64,000 nucleotides of DNA from MVRV01 sp964469905 (lineage in GTDB: Bacteria > Desulfobacterota > Syntrophia > Syntrophales > Smithellaceae). Shown here in pieces: positions 46,171-55,179 of the stretch. How positions within the stretch are numbered: position 1 is the first letter of the stretch; each line of letters begins with the position of its first letter. The position numbers and the translations under genes are program-made. The stretch spans positions 124,001-188,000 of the forward strand of contig CAYXZW010000001.1 in NCBI GenBank assembly GCA_964469905.1. The letters run 5' to 3'. The notes beneath the pieces were generated by a model that worked only from the letters and a program-made list of their open reading frames with translations, was not told the DNA's origin and made no database searches.

Positions 46171-46177
46171 GCTTTTT

Positions 46178-46254
46178 TGGTCGGGGCGAGTGGATTTGAA
46201 CCACCGGCCCTCTGAACCCCATTCAGATACGCTACCAGACTGCGCCACGCCCCG
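46178..46254 (-). tRNA. tRNA-Pro (anticodon GGG)
   Basis: A 77-base cloverleaf on the minus strand. The acceptor CGGGGCG pairs with CGCCCCG, with discriminator A and encoded CCA. The anticodon arm TCTGA-ATGGGGT-TCAGA gives GGG. The T arm is CGGTGGTTCAAATCCACT. Confidence 0.96.
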
Positions 46255-46283
46255 ACAATTTGTAATGTTTTAAAGTGTTGAGG

Positions 46284-46312
46284 TCATTACCATCATCATA
46301 AAATCGTGTCAA
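46284..46312 (-). promoter_or_regulatory. weak candidate promoter for tRNA-Pro
   Basis: A perfect TTGACA (46312-46307) on the minus strand, with a poor -10 TAATGA (46289-46284) at 17 bases spacing. The leader to the tRNA would be about 25 bases. Confidence 0.35.
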
Positions 46313-46431
46313 GAACAAACAAATAACGCTGCGATATTTAGAAAGATTAATATATTTTTAATTACGTATAATTGAGAAGAACAGTAAAAATATATCTTGA
46401 ACTAATACGAGCAATAAAGTAACCTTCAAGT

Positions 46432-47058
46432 ATGGATAATAATTCATACATGTTAAAAGTATTTAACAAAAATAAAGTTCTACACATATTCTATTTGCTG
46501 ATTGCTACGTTTTGTCTCCTTATAACAGCTAATCAGGCAAAGGCCGACATTTTCAAATACGTTGATGACGAAGGCGTATTGCATTTGACGAATGTTCCTT
46601 CCATTCCTAATGCCAGGTATGTTCTTGTCTTGAAAGAAAAAAGGGTTCTTTTCCGTAAAAATATAGATATAAACAATTTTGACCAAATTATTATGAGGGC
46701 AGCTGACAAGCACAAAATGGATCCCGCTTTAATCAAAGCGGTTATTAAAGCAGAATCAAATTTTAACCATCAGGCAGTTTCGCCTGTCGGTGCTCAAGGC
46801 CTGATGCAACTCATGCCGGCTACGGCTTCTCAACTGCAAGTTGACGATGCTTTTCATCCCGAAAAAAATATTGAAGGTGGAGTGCGTTATCTCCGATATC
46901 TTCTCACTCTTTATCGTGGAAATTTAACACTTGCCTTGGCTGCATATAATGCCGGTGAAGGGGCAGTTGCCAAATACCATAACCAGGTGCCTCCCTATCG
47001 GGAAACTAAAAATTATGTGAATCGTGTTTTGAGTTTATATAACTCTTTCAGTAGATAG
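46432..47058 (+). CDS. lytic transglycosylase with DUF4124 domain
   Basis: A 208-residue exported SLT-type transglycosylase. The signal peptide is at about 15-38 (YLLIATFCLLITANQAKA). A DUF4124 segment follows (DIFKYVDDEGVLHLTN). The catalytic domain contains Glu108 in IKAESNFNHQA, then GAQGLMQLMPATA and AAYNAGEGAV. It cuts peptidoglycan glycan strands and releases anhydromuropeptides. The start may be ATG 46432 or 46450; neither has a strong ribosome site. The 3' end overlaps that of the convergent ComEA-like gene by 11 bases. Confidence 0.92.
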   Translation: MDNNSYMLKVFNKNKVLHIFYLLIATFCLLITANQAKADIFKYVDDEGVLHLTNVPSIPNARYVLVLKEKRVLFRKNIDINNFDQIIMRAADKHKMDPALIKAVIKAESNFNHQAVSPVGAQGLMQLMPATASQLQVDDAFHPEKNIEGGVRYLRYLLTLYRGNLTLALAAYNAGEGAVAKYHNQVPPYRETKNYVNRVLSLYNSFSR

Positions 47059-47611
47059 ATTTCCCGCTTTTTTGTACGTATAAATATTTTTTCAATTTAA
47101 CCAGTTTCTTTTCTTTTATCCCGTCTGCTTCCATTAATTCTTCGATGTTCGTAAAGCGTTTTTTCTTGTTTCTTAATGCTATTATTTTTTGTGCTGTCAT
47201 TTCACCGATGCCGGGAATTAGAATCAATTCATCTTGCGTAGCCAAATTAACATCCACGGGCATTCCCAGCGCCAACCTGCGGGAATTGTCAATTCTTGAA
47301 CATGATATTATCTCTGCTTTATCGTAATCTATGGACAACTTCATTCCATTTTCAAGTTTAAAATCTTGCAAACTTCTGTATTCAATACCCACAAGATATA
47401 ACAGCTCATTGGCAGTTGTGCCGCGTTCGGTAAAATAGATAACTTCTCCCATATTTTTTTTCTGAACAGAAACAATTAATGCATTTTCATGCTGATTGGC
47501 GAGCAGAGGTGTTTTATATTTCAAGAAAATATTAGAAAAGAAAATAATAAAGGGAATAATTGCCAGAATTAAAATTATTGCAATTATTCCCTTCGTTTGG
47601 TTCTCAAACAT
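47048..47611 (-). CDS. ComEA-like helix-hairpin-helix protein
   Basis: A 187-residue membrane-anchored protein. One N-terminal helix (about 9-30, IAIILILAIIPFIIFFSNIFL) precedes a beta-rich region reminiscent of the ComEA SLBB-like segment. A C-terminal helix-hairpin-helix pair lies at about 128-180 (VNLATQDELILIPGIGEMTAQKII). Such proteins bind double-stranded DNA at the cell surface during natural uptake, or work in other DNA contexts. No other competence gene is visible nearby. It follows lysC by 19 bases on the same strand. Confidence 0.82.
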   Translation of the reverse strand: MFENQTKGIIAIILILAIIPFIIFFSNIFLKYKTPLLANQHENALIVSVQKKNMGEVIYFTERGTTANELLYLVGIEYRSLQDFKLENGMKLSIDYDKAEIISCSRIDNSRRLALGMPVDVNLATQDELILIPGIGEMTAQKIIALRNKKKRFTNIEELMEADGIKEKKLVKLKKYLYVQKSGKSIY

Positions 47612-47630
47612 ATATTAACTTATATAGTTG

Positions 47631-48854
47631 CTACGAAGATTTTTTTTCCAAACCGAAAGCATCATGGAGAACCATTATAGCAAGTTCCGTATATTTTCTT
47701 TGAATTACACAGGAAATCTTAATCTCGGATGTGCTAATCATCATGATATTAATACCTTCATCAGCCAATGCGGAAAACATTTTTGCGGCAACACCAGCAT
47801 GACTGGCCATACCAACACCGATTATTGATACTTTGGATACCTGATCATCCACTTCGACCCTTTTAGCTCCAATTGTCTCAGCTGCTTTCTGGATTATTTG
47901 TTGTGCTTCTTTTAAATCTTTTTTGGAAACCGTAAATGTAACATCTGTATAATCTTCCAAACTTACATTTTGAATAATCATGTCAACAATAATATTTTTT
48001 TCAGATAAAGGCGTAAACAAACTGGCTGCTATACCGGGTTTATCCGGAACATGAACTACAGTGATTTTAGCCTGATCTCGATCGTATGTTATTCCCGACA
48101 CAATTTCTTTTTCCATATCCTTATCCTCCTTAGTTACAAGCGTTCCGCCTTCATCGGAAAATGTTGATTTTACATATACCGGCACATCGTATTTCTTAGC
48201 CATTTCCACAGAACGCGGCTGTAACACCTTTGCTCCGGTCATGGCCATCTCCAGCATTTCATCATATGATATTTTATCCAGCCGCCTTGCTTTACTGCAG
48301 ATATTAGGATCAGTTGTATAAACGCCATCCACATCGGTATAAATATCACACTGATCGGCATTTAAAACTGCCGCCAGAGCTACCGCGCTGGTATCAGATC
48401 CACCGCGACCGAGAGTTGTTATATTGTCATCCTTATCTACACCTTGAAAACCGGCGACGACAATAACTGTTCCCTTATTTAATTCTTTTCTAATTTTTTC
48501 GGTATCAACAGATAAAATTCTAGCTTTTTTGTGAGCCTTATCAGTCAGAAATTTAACCTGGGAGCCCAAAAATGATTTCGCCCGATAACCCATCGAATTC
48601 AAGACTATTGCCAGTAAAGTTATAGTAACCTGTTCACCGGTAGAAATTAAAGCATCATATTCTCTCTCATCGGGGAATTCCGCAGCCTTATGAGCCAGGG
48701 CTATTAATTTGTCTGTTTCACCGGACATTGCCGACAACACGACAACAACTTCATTACCGGCCTTTTTTTCACGGATTACTTTTGCAGCTACATTTTTTAT
48801 TTTATCTATATCCGCAACCGATGTTCCGCCATATTTTTGCACAACCAATGCCAT
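47631..48854 (-). CDS. lysC: aspartate kinase
   Basis: A 407-residue enzyme starting the aspartate-family pathway (lysine, threonine, methionine, diaminopimelate). The kinase signature VVQKYGGTSVADIDKI opens the protein, with GRGGSDTSAVALAA in the middle and two ACT domains from about residue 265 for feedback control. I use ATG 48854, which GGAGGG precedes by a suitable distance; an in-frame ATG at 48887 would run into tsaE. The gene starts five bases after tsaE. It feeds hom, which is on a separate transcript. Confidence 0.95.
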   Translation of the reverse strand: MALVVQKYGGTSVADIDKIKNVAAKVIREKKAGNEVVVVLSAMSGETDKLIALAHKAAEFPDEREYDALISTGEQVTITLLAIVLNSMGYRAKSFLGSQVKFLTDKAHKKARILSVDTEKIRKELNKGTVIVVAGFQGVDKDDNITTLGRGGSDTSAVALAAVLNADQCDIYTDVDGVYTTDPNICSKARRLDKISYDEMLEMAMTGAKVLQPRSVEMAKKYDVPVYVKSTFSDEGGTLVTKEDKDMEKEIVSGITYDRDQAKITVVHVPDKPGIAASLFTPLSEKNIIVDMIIQNVSLEDYTDVTFTVSKKDLKEAQQIIQKAAETIGAKRVEVDDQVSKVSIIGVGMASHAGVAAKMFSALADEGINIMMISTSEIKISCVIQRKYTELAIMVLHDAFGLEKKSS

Positions 48855-48859
48855 TTGTC

Positions 48860-49342
48860 CTACCCTCCGTTTTTTATATCTAAGCAAAATTCCTTAAGCC
48901 TACTCTGCGGGCCGTTAATGGTAATTCTTCGTTTATTGTCATCAACGTATTCAAAATTAATAAAAAATGCCTTCTCCGGAATAATCTCGGCAATTTTTTC
49001 AGCCCATTCAATAACAACCACACCACATCCTGCAAAATATTCTTCGTATCCTAAATCTTCCATATCAGAATAATCGTTAAGCCGGTATACATCAAAATGA
49101 TACAATTTATATTTGGCCGGATACTCATTTATTAAAGTAAATGTAGGACTTGTAATTTGATAGTTTTCGCTGACTCCCAATCCACGGGCCAGTCCACCGG
49201 TAAAGCAGGTCTTACCGGAACCGAGCTCACCCGATAACGCAAGTATATCGCCTTTTGCTAATCTTTCTCCAATGCTGCGGGCAAATATAAAAGTTTCCTG
49301 CGCACTGCATGTGATTATCGAAATTGATTTTTCATTTATCAT
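48860..49342 (-). CDS. tsaE: tRNA threonylcarbamoyladenosine biosynthesis ATPase TsaE
   Basis: A 160-residue P-loop ATPase that helps TsaB/TsaD make t6A37 in ANN-decoding tRNAs. Walker A is GELGSGKT (39-46), and the family motifs SPTFTLINEY and HFDVYRL are present. The length is normal. It sits between acpS and lysC on the minus strand. The ribosome site is weak. Confidence 0.95.
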   Translation of the reverse strand: MINEKSISIITCSAQETFIFARSIGERLAKGDILALSGELGSGKTCFTGGLARGLGVSENYQITSPTFTLINEYPAKYKLYHFDVYRLNDYSDMEDLGYEEYFAGCGVVVIEWAEKIAEIIPEKAFFINFEYVDDNKRRITINGPQSRLKEFCLDIKNGG

Positions 49343-49366
49343 AGAATATCAGTGTAATCCATCAAC

Positions 49367-49750
49367 TTATTTGTTATTTTCCAGTAAAACAACAGCAGAG
49401 GCATATCTGCGAGTATGAGTTAAACTCAAATGCACTTTCACAATATTTCTTTTTTCAATCTGAGCTTTGGCTTCACCGCACAAAATCAGATCAGGCTTGC
49501 CGTATTTATCATTCACAACTTCAATTTCCTTTAACTTTACACCCATTCCCAGGCCGATACCCAATGCTTTAACGAAAGACTCTTTTGCAGCAAATCGCGC
49601 TCCATAATTTACCGATGCCAGTGCGTGCTTCTCGCAGTAATTTATTTCGCTATCGGAGAACACTCTTTGAAGAAATTTCTGGCCCCATTTGGCAATAATT
49701 CTGTCCAAACGATCATTCTCCACCAAATCTATACCAATCCCACAGATCAT
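49367..49750 (-). CDS. acpS: holo-[acyl-carrier-protein] synthase
   Basis: A 127-residue phosphopantetheinyl transferase that activates acyl carrier protein. The Mg-binding GIDLVENDRL (about 4-13) and RFAAKESFVKALG are both present. I use ATG 49750, after AAGGA; an upstream in-frame ATG at 49795 would overlap folP and add an atypical 15 residues. The folP-acpS neighbourhood is common. Confidence 0.94.
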   Translation of the reverse strand: MICGIGIDLVENDRLDRIIAKWGQKFLQRVFSDSEINYCEKHALASVNYGARFAAKESFVKALGIGLGMGVKLKEIEVVNDKYGKPDLILCGEAKAQIEKRNIVKVHLSLTHTRRYASAVVLLENNK

Positions 49751-49760
49751 TTTTTCCTTC

Positions 49761-50954
49761 TTATGTATGGAAAATTGCATCAGTGACAGCCGCAATTTTT
49801 TTCATTTCGACGACATCATGGACTCGAACAATATGACAGCCATTCATTATTGATGCAACAACTGTAGCCGCCGTACCTTCTATCCTCTGTTTAGGTTCTT
49901 CGCCTGTAATTTTACCAATAAACGCTTTACGGGATGTTCCGATCATTATCGGCAAACCCAGTGTTTTCAATTCACCAAGGTTGTTGATGATCCTGTAATT
50001 ATCTTCCAAAATTTTTCCGAAGCCGATGCCCGGATCGAGAACTAAAGATTGTTTTTCAATCCCTGCAATCATAGCTTTTTCGATACTTTTTCTCAGATAA
50101 TCTATTATTTCCCCCATCAAATTGCTGTATTTTAAATCTCCCTTTTGCATGGTTTGCGGCTTACCGCGCATATGCATAAGAATCATCGCAGCCCGGCCTT
50201 CGCTGACAGCAGGCATCATCTTCTTATCTTTATGGCCGGCGCTTATATCATTCACTATTTCCGCGCCCGCGGCAATTGCTTCTCTGGCAACGGCAGCTTT
50301 GGTAGTGTCAATAGAAATTGGTGTCTTGGACTGTCGGGAAATCTCTTTGATTACAGTGATGACTCTTTTTAATTCTTCCTTTACAGAAACTGGTGCGGCA
50401 CCAGGCCGAGATGATTCTCCGCCGATATCGATGATATCTGCTCCCTGGGCGATCATCTGCAATCCATGATCTACTGCTTTATGCTGATTATAATAAAGGT
50501 CGCCATCAGAAAAAGAATCAGGAGTCACATTCAGGATACCCATTATCTGTGTTTTGTGCCCTAATGGAATTTCCCGGTGTGATGTCTTTAAAATAAATTT
50601 TGTTTGCTGCGCATTCATCAGGACTTCCAGGAGCTCCTGCGAAATCTGATTTAGCCCAAAAGGTTGTCTGGCGAGTTTTCCGGCCAGCGCCATAATCTGC
50701 TTAATCGTCCCCATAATTAAAACATCGGTCGAAGCAACACTGTTTCCGACACTTCCCCGCGCTACAGCTGCATCTCCACCAACTGATAACATTTCCTGCT
50801 TGATGATATTTCCTATCCTGCATGATTTGTTTTCCAGTAAGATATTGATATGAATAGTTTTTGGCAGCATAGCGTCAACACCATAGGGATCAACGCCGAT
50901 TTTTTTCATAATCGCTGTTGCTTGAGCTGAATCTCTAATACTAATGATTTTCAC
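49761..50954 (-). CDS. folP: dihydropteroate synthase with N-terminal extension
   Basis: A 397-residue enzyme of folate synthesis. The canonical TIM barrel starts at about residue 130 with MGILNVTPDSFSDG, then IDIGGESSRPGA, DPGIGFGK and GTSRKAFIG. The first 130 residues, which carry a dinucleotide-like stretch around IMGTIKQIMALA, exceed a standard enzyme of about 270. They have no catalytic motif I recognise. Translation starts at GTG 50954. It lies between ftsH and acpS. Confidence 0.93.
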   Translation of the reverse strand: MKIISIRDSAQATAIMKKIGVDPYGVDAMLPKTIHINILLENKSCRIGNIIKQEMLSVGGDAAVARGSVGNSVASTDVLIMGTIKQIMALAGKLARQPFGLNQISQELLEVLMNAQQTKFILKTSHREIPLGHKTQIMGILNVTPDSFSDGDLYYNQHKAVDHGLQMIAQGADIIDIGGESSRPGAAPVSVKEELKRVITVIKEISRQSKTPISIDTTKAAVAREAIAAGAEIVNDISAGHKDKKMMPAVSEGRAAMILMHMRGKPQTMQKGDLKYSNLMGEIIDYLRKSIEKAMIAGIEKQSLVLDPGIGFGKILEDNYRIINNLGELKTLGLPIMIGTSRKAFIGKITGEEPKQRIEGTAATVVASIMNGCHIVRVHDVVEMKKIAAVTDAIFHT

Positions 50955-51009
50955 ACGGATATCTCAAATTTAATTTATTCAGAGATAAATCTGCCACAGA
51001 ATTAAATTA

Positions 51010-52839
51010 CTATGAAACGCTTTTGAAATCCTCTACTGGCGGCTGTTTGGGTAAAGCATCACCGATCAGGGCATCGATTTCCGCCCCGTTTAACACTTCC
51101 TTCTCCAGAAGTTCATTAGCTATTTTGTGCAGTATATCAATATTTCCATTTAATAGTTCTTTTGCTTTCTCATAATTACCCATTACTAAGGTCTGAACTT
51201 CGATGTCGATAGTTCTTGCAGTTTCTTCGCTGTAATCCTTATGGGTTGCAAATTCCCTACCCAGGAATATTTGTTCTTCTTTTTTTCCATAGCTTAAAGG
51301 CCCCAACTTCTTGCTCATTCCCCATTCACAAACCATTTTTCGGGCAAGATTGGTCGCCCGCTCTATATCATTGCCCGCACCTGTTGTGAAATCATGCAGG
51401 ACTATTTCTTCCGCAGCCCGCCCGCCTAAAAGGATTGTGATGTTATTGTCTAAATATTGTCGGGGATAAGTATGCTTTTCGTCTATAGGCAATTGCTGGG
51501 TTAAGCCCAAAGCTCTTCCTCTTGGTATAATCGTCACTTTATGAATAGGATCGGTGCCCAGCATCAAACGGGCAACCAGAGCGTGTCCAGTTTCATGGTA
51601 AGCCGTATTGCGCTTTTCCAGATCACTTATGACCATAGTCCTTCTTTCGGTACCCATTAATATTTTATCTTTAGCAAATTCAAAATCGCTCATATTGACT
51701 TTGTCTTTATTTACACGGGCAGCACAAAGAACAGCTTCATTAACCAGATTTTCAATATCTGCTCCTGATGTTCCGGGTGTTCCTCTGGCCAGCACGGCAA
51801 AATCAACATCCTCGGCAATGGGAGCTTTACGCGAATGCACCTCAAAAATCATTTCCCGCCCTTTAACATCCGGCAGAGGTACAATGACCTGGCGATCAAA
51901 CCTTCCGGGGCGCAAAAGCGCAGGATCAAGAACATCGGGACGGTTTGTCGCCGAAATGAGGATCACTCCTTCATTGGATTCAAATCCATCCATTTCCACC
52001 AGTAATTGATTGAGTGTTTGTTCTCTTTCATCATGGCCGCCGCCTAAGCCCGCTCCGCGATGCCGGCCTACTGCATCTATTTCATCGATAAAAATAATGC
52101 AGGGCGCATTTTTTTTTGCCTGGCCAAATAAGTCGCGGACACGCGATGCTCCAACACCGACAAACATTTCCACAAAATCAGAACCGCTGATACTCAAAAA
52201 GGGGACATCAGCTTCGCCGGCAATTGCACGTGCCAGAAGAGTTTTACCGGTTCCTGGAGGACCGACCAGCAATAAACCTTTGGGAATTCTTCCACCGAGT
52301 TTAGTGTATTTTTTGGGATCTTTTAAAAAATCAATAACTTCTTCCAATTCGGCCTTCGCTTCATCGATACCGGCAACATCGGCAAAAGTTACTTTTTTTG
52401 ATTTATCAGTAATTAAACGTGCCCTGCTTTTTCCGAAAGCCATTGCTTTACCGCCACCGGACTGCATCTGACGCATAAAGAAAATCCAGACACCGATAAG
52501 TAAAAGCATCGGAAACCAGGAAACGAGAAGAGTCATGTACCAGGGAGATTCTTCCGGCGGCCTGGCTGTAATTTTTACGCCTTTTTCCCGAAACTGGGTG
52601 ACAACTTTATCATCTTTGGGTGCATATGTTTTAAAAATGTTACCATTGGTCAATTTTCCGGTTATGTTTTCACCTTGTATTGTTACTTCGCTGATCTCAT
52701 TTTTTTCCAGAGATAACAGCATTTCACTATAGATTATATCCTTTTGCGAATTTTTAGGCTGATTAAAAAGCTGCCAGACCAGTAAAAATACCAGTAGGAC
52801 AGTTAGTGCAAGAGCGATGTTTTTTTGAAGCTGGTTCAA
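51010..52839 (-). CDS. ftsH: ATP-dependent zinc metalloprotease FtsH
   Basis: A 609-residue inner-membrane AAA+ protease. Two N-terminal helices (about 7-24 and 103-122) bracket a small periplasmic domain. The ATPase shows Walker A GPPGTGKT and Walker B IIFIDEIDAVG. The zinc site HETGH is at 415-419, with a later Asp ligand. It degrades membrane and regulatory proteins. The start is TTG 52839, seven bases after AAGGAG; no ATG lies nearby. tilS is upstream and folP downstream on the same strand. Confidence 0.97.
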   Translation of the reverse strand: MNQLQKNIALALTVLLVFLLVWQLFNQPKNSQKDIIYSEMLLSLEKNEISEVTIQGENITGKLTNGNIFKTYAPKDDKVVTQFREKGVKITARPPEESPWYMTLLVSWFPMLLLIGVWIFFMRQMQSGGGKAMAFGKSRARLITDKSKKVTFADVAGIDEAKAELEEVIDFLKDPKKYTKLGGRIPKGLLLVGPPGTGKTLLARAIAGEADVPFLSISGSDFVEMFVGVGASRVRDLFGQAKKNAPCIIFIDEIDAVGRHRGAGLGGGHDEREQTLNQLLVEMDGFESNEGVILISATNRPDVLDPALLRPGRFDRQVIVPLPDVKGREMIFEVHSRKAPIAEDVDFAVLARGTPGTSGADIENLVNEAVLCAARVNKDKVNMSDFEFAKDKILMGTERRTMVISDLEKRNTAYHETGHALVARLMLGTDPIHKVTIIPRGRALGLTQQLPIDEKHTYPRQYLDNNITILLGGRAAEEIVLHDFTTGAGNDIERATNLARKMVCEWGMSKKLGPLSYGKKEEQIFLGREFATHKDYSEETARTIDIEVQTLVMGNYEKAKELLNGNIDILHKIANELLEKEVLNGAEIDALIGDALPKQPPVEDFKSVS

Positions 52840-52897
52840 GATTATTCTCCTTAAAGTGATTACGTTAAAAAACCTTTATAATAATATCTAATTAATC

Positions 52898-54271
52898 TCA
52901 AATAATTTCTAGCTCCAGCACATTTTTTGTTTCCGGGGTAATTTTCACCTGTTCGTTCATATGCATATTTTCTATCCAGATTACCGCTTGCTGATCCACC
53001 ACTAACATAATTTCACCCCGTTTTTGTTGAGTAATTTTATGATCAATAAAGAATGACTTAAGCTTTTTCCTTCCGGCCATACCCAGCGGCTGAAACCAGT
53101 CCCCTTCCCTGCGATTTCGCAAAACCAGGGGAAAATGAATTTTATCCAGATCGAAATAATCTTTATTCTTCAAGGTGAAATCAATCTTATTTTTTTTCAC
53201 TAACTGGAAACGGACGTTTAAATTTCTTTGTGCAAGATATACCGTGCCCGGGATTTCAACCGGATATAGATATTCCATCTGTTTTTTGCCTTCTTTGGTT
53301 CTCTCCAGAATTATATTTTCATATTCGCGTCTTGCTTCAATTCCAAAAGGAAGACTCAGTTTTTTTCCTGATTCCAGTTTATGTAAAAGTTTGCTCAGAG
53401 AGTTGACATGTAAAAATGTGATTCCATTTTTCTGTGAACTGAAATTTTCCAGAAGCTCTTTTAGTAACCTGCGTTGAATAGCCAGCGGCAACATGCATAT
53501 ATACTCTATGTTTAATATAATTTTATTTTTCTGCTTTTTGATACAGGTTGTCTTTAATGCACTATTAACACTTTCCCTGATGAACTTATTCTCCTCACGC
53601 AGAATTTCAGCCATCTGTGCCAGGGCTTCATCAATTTTCGGATTATATTCATTTTTTAAATAGGGCAGAAGCTCCAGACGAATTTTATTACGCAGATGAA
53701 TGTTACTTTCATTCGAGCTGTCCTGACGAAAAGCAATGCCTGATTTATTAAGGAAATGAATTATCTCGTCGCGTGATACATCAATCAGTGGACGGATATA
53801 TTTACCGTCACGCAGAGGCGTAATTCCTTTGAGTCCCTCTAAACCGCTGCCTCTCAACAGATGGAGTAATACGGTTTCCGCCTGATCCTGTAAATTATGT
53901 CCCAGGGCAATCTTGCAGGCATGATTACTTTTAGCCACTTCGTCAAAAAACTGATATCTCTGACGGCGGTAAAAATCTTCCGGGGAAAGCCCCTGCGGCA
54001 CTGCTGTGTTCTCCATTTTTCGGGAAACAAAAAGCAAGCCTAATTTTTTTGCCAACCTGCTGGCCGAACGTTCGTCTTCATTAGCTTCGCGGCCCCGCAA
54101 TCCGTGATTAAAATGAGCAACTACAACTTTTAGACCCATTGATGGAGCTATTTGTGCAAGGGTTACGGTGAGCGCAACAGAATCAGGACCGCCGGAGAGT
54201 CCTATTACAACTCGCTCGTTTTGTTTTAATAAGTCGTGTTTGATTATAGTTTGTTTTACTTTTTCAATCAT
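52898..54271 (-). CDS. tilS: tRNA(Ile)-lysidine synthase
   Basis: A 457-residue enzyme that converts C34 of tRNA-Ile(CAU) to lysidine. The PP-loop SGGPDS is near residues 27-32. The N-terminal ATP pyrophosphatase domain is followed by TilS substrate and C-terminal domains (REGDWFQPLGMAGRKKLKSFF). I use ATG 54271, two bases after the phosphatase-gene stop; a TTG start at 54277 would overlap it. The tilS-ftsH order is widely conserved. Confidence 0.95.
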   Translation of the reverse strand: MIEKVKQTIIKHDLLKQNERVVIGLSGGPDSVALTVTLAQIAPSMGLKVVVAHFNHGLRGREANEDERSASRLAKKLGLLFVSRKMENTAVPQGLSPEDFYRRQRYQFFDEVAKSNHACKIALGHNLQDQAETVLLHLLRGSGLEGLKGITPLRDGKYIRPLIDVSRDEIIHFLNKSGIAFRQDSSNESNIHLRNKIRLELLPYLKNEYNPKIDEALAQMAEILREENKFIRESVNSALKTTCIKKQKNKIILNIEYICMLPLAIQRRLLKELLENFSSQKNGITFLHVNSLSKLLHKLESGKKLSLPFGIEARREYENIILERTKEGKKQMEYLYPVEIPGTVYLAQRNLNVRFQLVKKNKIDFTLKNKDYFDLDKIHFPLVLRNRREGDWFQPLGMAGRKKLKSFFIDHKITQQKRGEIMLVVDQQAVIWIENMHMNEQVKITPETKNVLELEII

Positions 54272-54273
54272 AA

Positions 54274-54918
54274 TCAATAAAATATTGAACTAATCTCTGA
54301 AAGGTTTTCACAATAATAATCTGCAGACGCTGCCAATAAAATTTCTCGCCTTGTCAGGCCATTTAAATACGCGCAACTCAATATTCCTGAGTATTTAGCC
54401 AACGTAATATCGTTTATGCCATCACCAACGATAACCGTTTTTCCTTTTTCCATGCCGTATTTCTCTAACAAATAATCCACTAAACGCTTATCGGGTTTCT
54501 TATAGGGTAGTGTACCATCTCCCACTATTTCCACAAAATACTTTTCTATGCCTAAACCCTTACTGATGGCCTGTGTGAAATCATACCTCTTATTGGTGAG
54601 AATGACCTTCTTTTTATTTTGAAAATATTGCAACAGATCTTCTGCTCCTGGATGTAGCGTAGTATTATCAAGTAGATGTTCGCTATAGTAGCCGCTGAAT
54701 ATTTTAATCGCCTCCTGATAAAAATGAAGATGATCGGCCCCTAGTGCTCTTTCAATTAATTTTCTTACACCATCGCCGACAAAGGATATTATTTCTTCTT
54801 CCTTTTTGACCCTGAAACCAAACTGTTCCAATGTGTAATTAACTGCAGCGACCAGATCAGTGCCTGTAGAAACCAGTGTGCCATCGAAATCAAATATCAC
54901 GAAATCAATTTCTTTCAT
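54274..54918 (-). CDS. HAD-family phosphatase, phosphoglycolate phosphatase-like
   Basis: A 214-residue HAD hydrolase with the nucleophile and acid in FDFDGTLVSTG, a Thr motif in VILTNKR, and the metal ligands in VGDGINDITLA. The cap is the Gph/PgmB type, but the substrate is not evident. I choose ATG 54918, six bases after GGGAG; the upstream ATG at 54936 overlaps a perfect -10 box, so it is probably not translated. tilS follows two bases downstream. Confidence 0.9.
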   Translation of the reverse strand: MKEIDFVIFDFDGTLVSTGTDLVAAVNYTLEQFGFRVKKEEEIISFVGDGVRKLIERALGADHLHFYQEAIKIFSGYYSEHLLDNTTLHPGAEDLLQYFQNKKKVILTNKRYDFTQAISKGLGIEKYFVEIVGDGTLPYKKPDKRLVDYLLEKYGMEKGKTVIVGDGINDITLAKYSGILSCAYLNGLTRREILLAASADYYCENLSEISSIFY

Positions 54919-54934
54919 CACATCTCCCGTCTCC

Positions 54935-54964
54935 ATTATATCGCCAAGTAATTACTAAATACAA
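54935..54964 (-). promoter_or_regulatory. promoter for the HAD-tilS-ftsH operon
   Basis: On the minus strand TTGTAT (54964-54959), an 18-base spacer and a perfect TATAAT (54940-54935). The predicted start near 54928 leaves a very short leader that still includes the GGGAG site. Confidence 0.5.
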
Positions 54965-54978
54965 GGCCGTTTATTCTA

Positions 54979-55146
54979 ATGAAACATACGATTAGACTTT
55001 ATGGAAATAAACCGTCTGAATATCCGGACAACGTCAAGCCTTTATGGAATAAACTTGTAAGTGATTGGAATATTATGGTAGAAGATCCTTACACCATAAT
55101 TAGAATGCGGCTTCCAGATGTGCCGTTGACCGTGCCCCCAGCTTAA
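54979..55146 (+). CDS. possible 55-residue small protein
   Basis: An ATG at 54979 opens 55 codons ending in TAA, in the gap before the large kinase. The product (MKHTIRLYGN... ending LTVPPA) has Trp, Pro and charged residues and shows no membrane helix or known motif. No good ribosome site is visible, and its start overlaps nothing. It may be a genuine small gene, a remnant, or chance. Confidence 0.3.
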   Translation: MKHTIRLYGNKPSEYPDNVKPLWNKLVSDWNIMVEDPYTIIRMRLPDVPLTVPPA

Positions 55147-55179
55147 AGCAATGATCTCTTAATAGAGGAATTATTCAAA

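Larger units (their letters stand above)
45856..46177. other. non-coding stretch between hom and tRNA-Pro
   Basis: This interval holds the hom promoter (45926-45953) and the tRNA-Pro terminator (46131-46170). Between about 45954 and 46130 I see no gene, riboswitch or T-box. An open minus-strand frame (45859-46152) begins inside the terminator and has no ribosome site. Confidence 0.6.
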
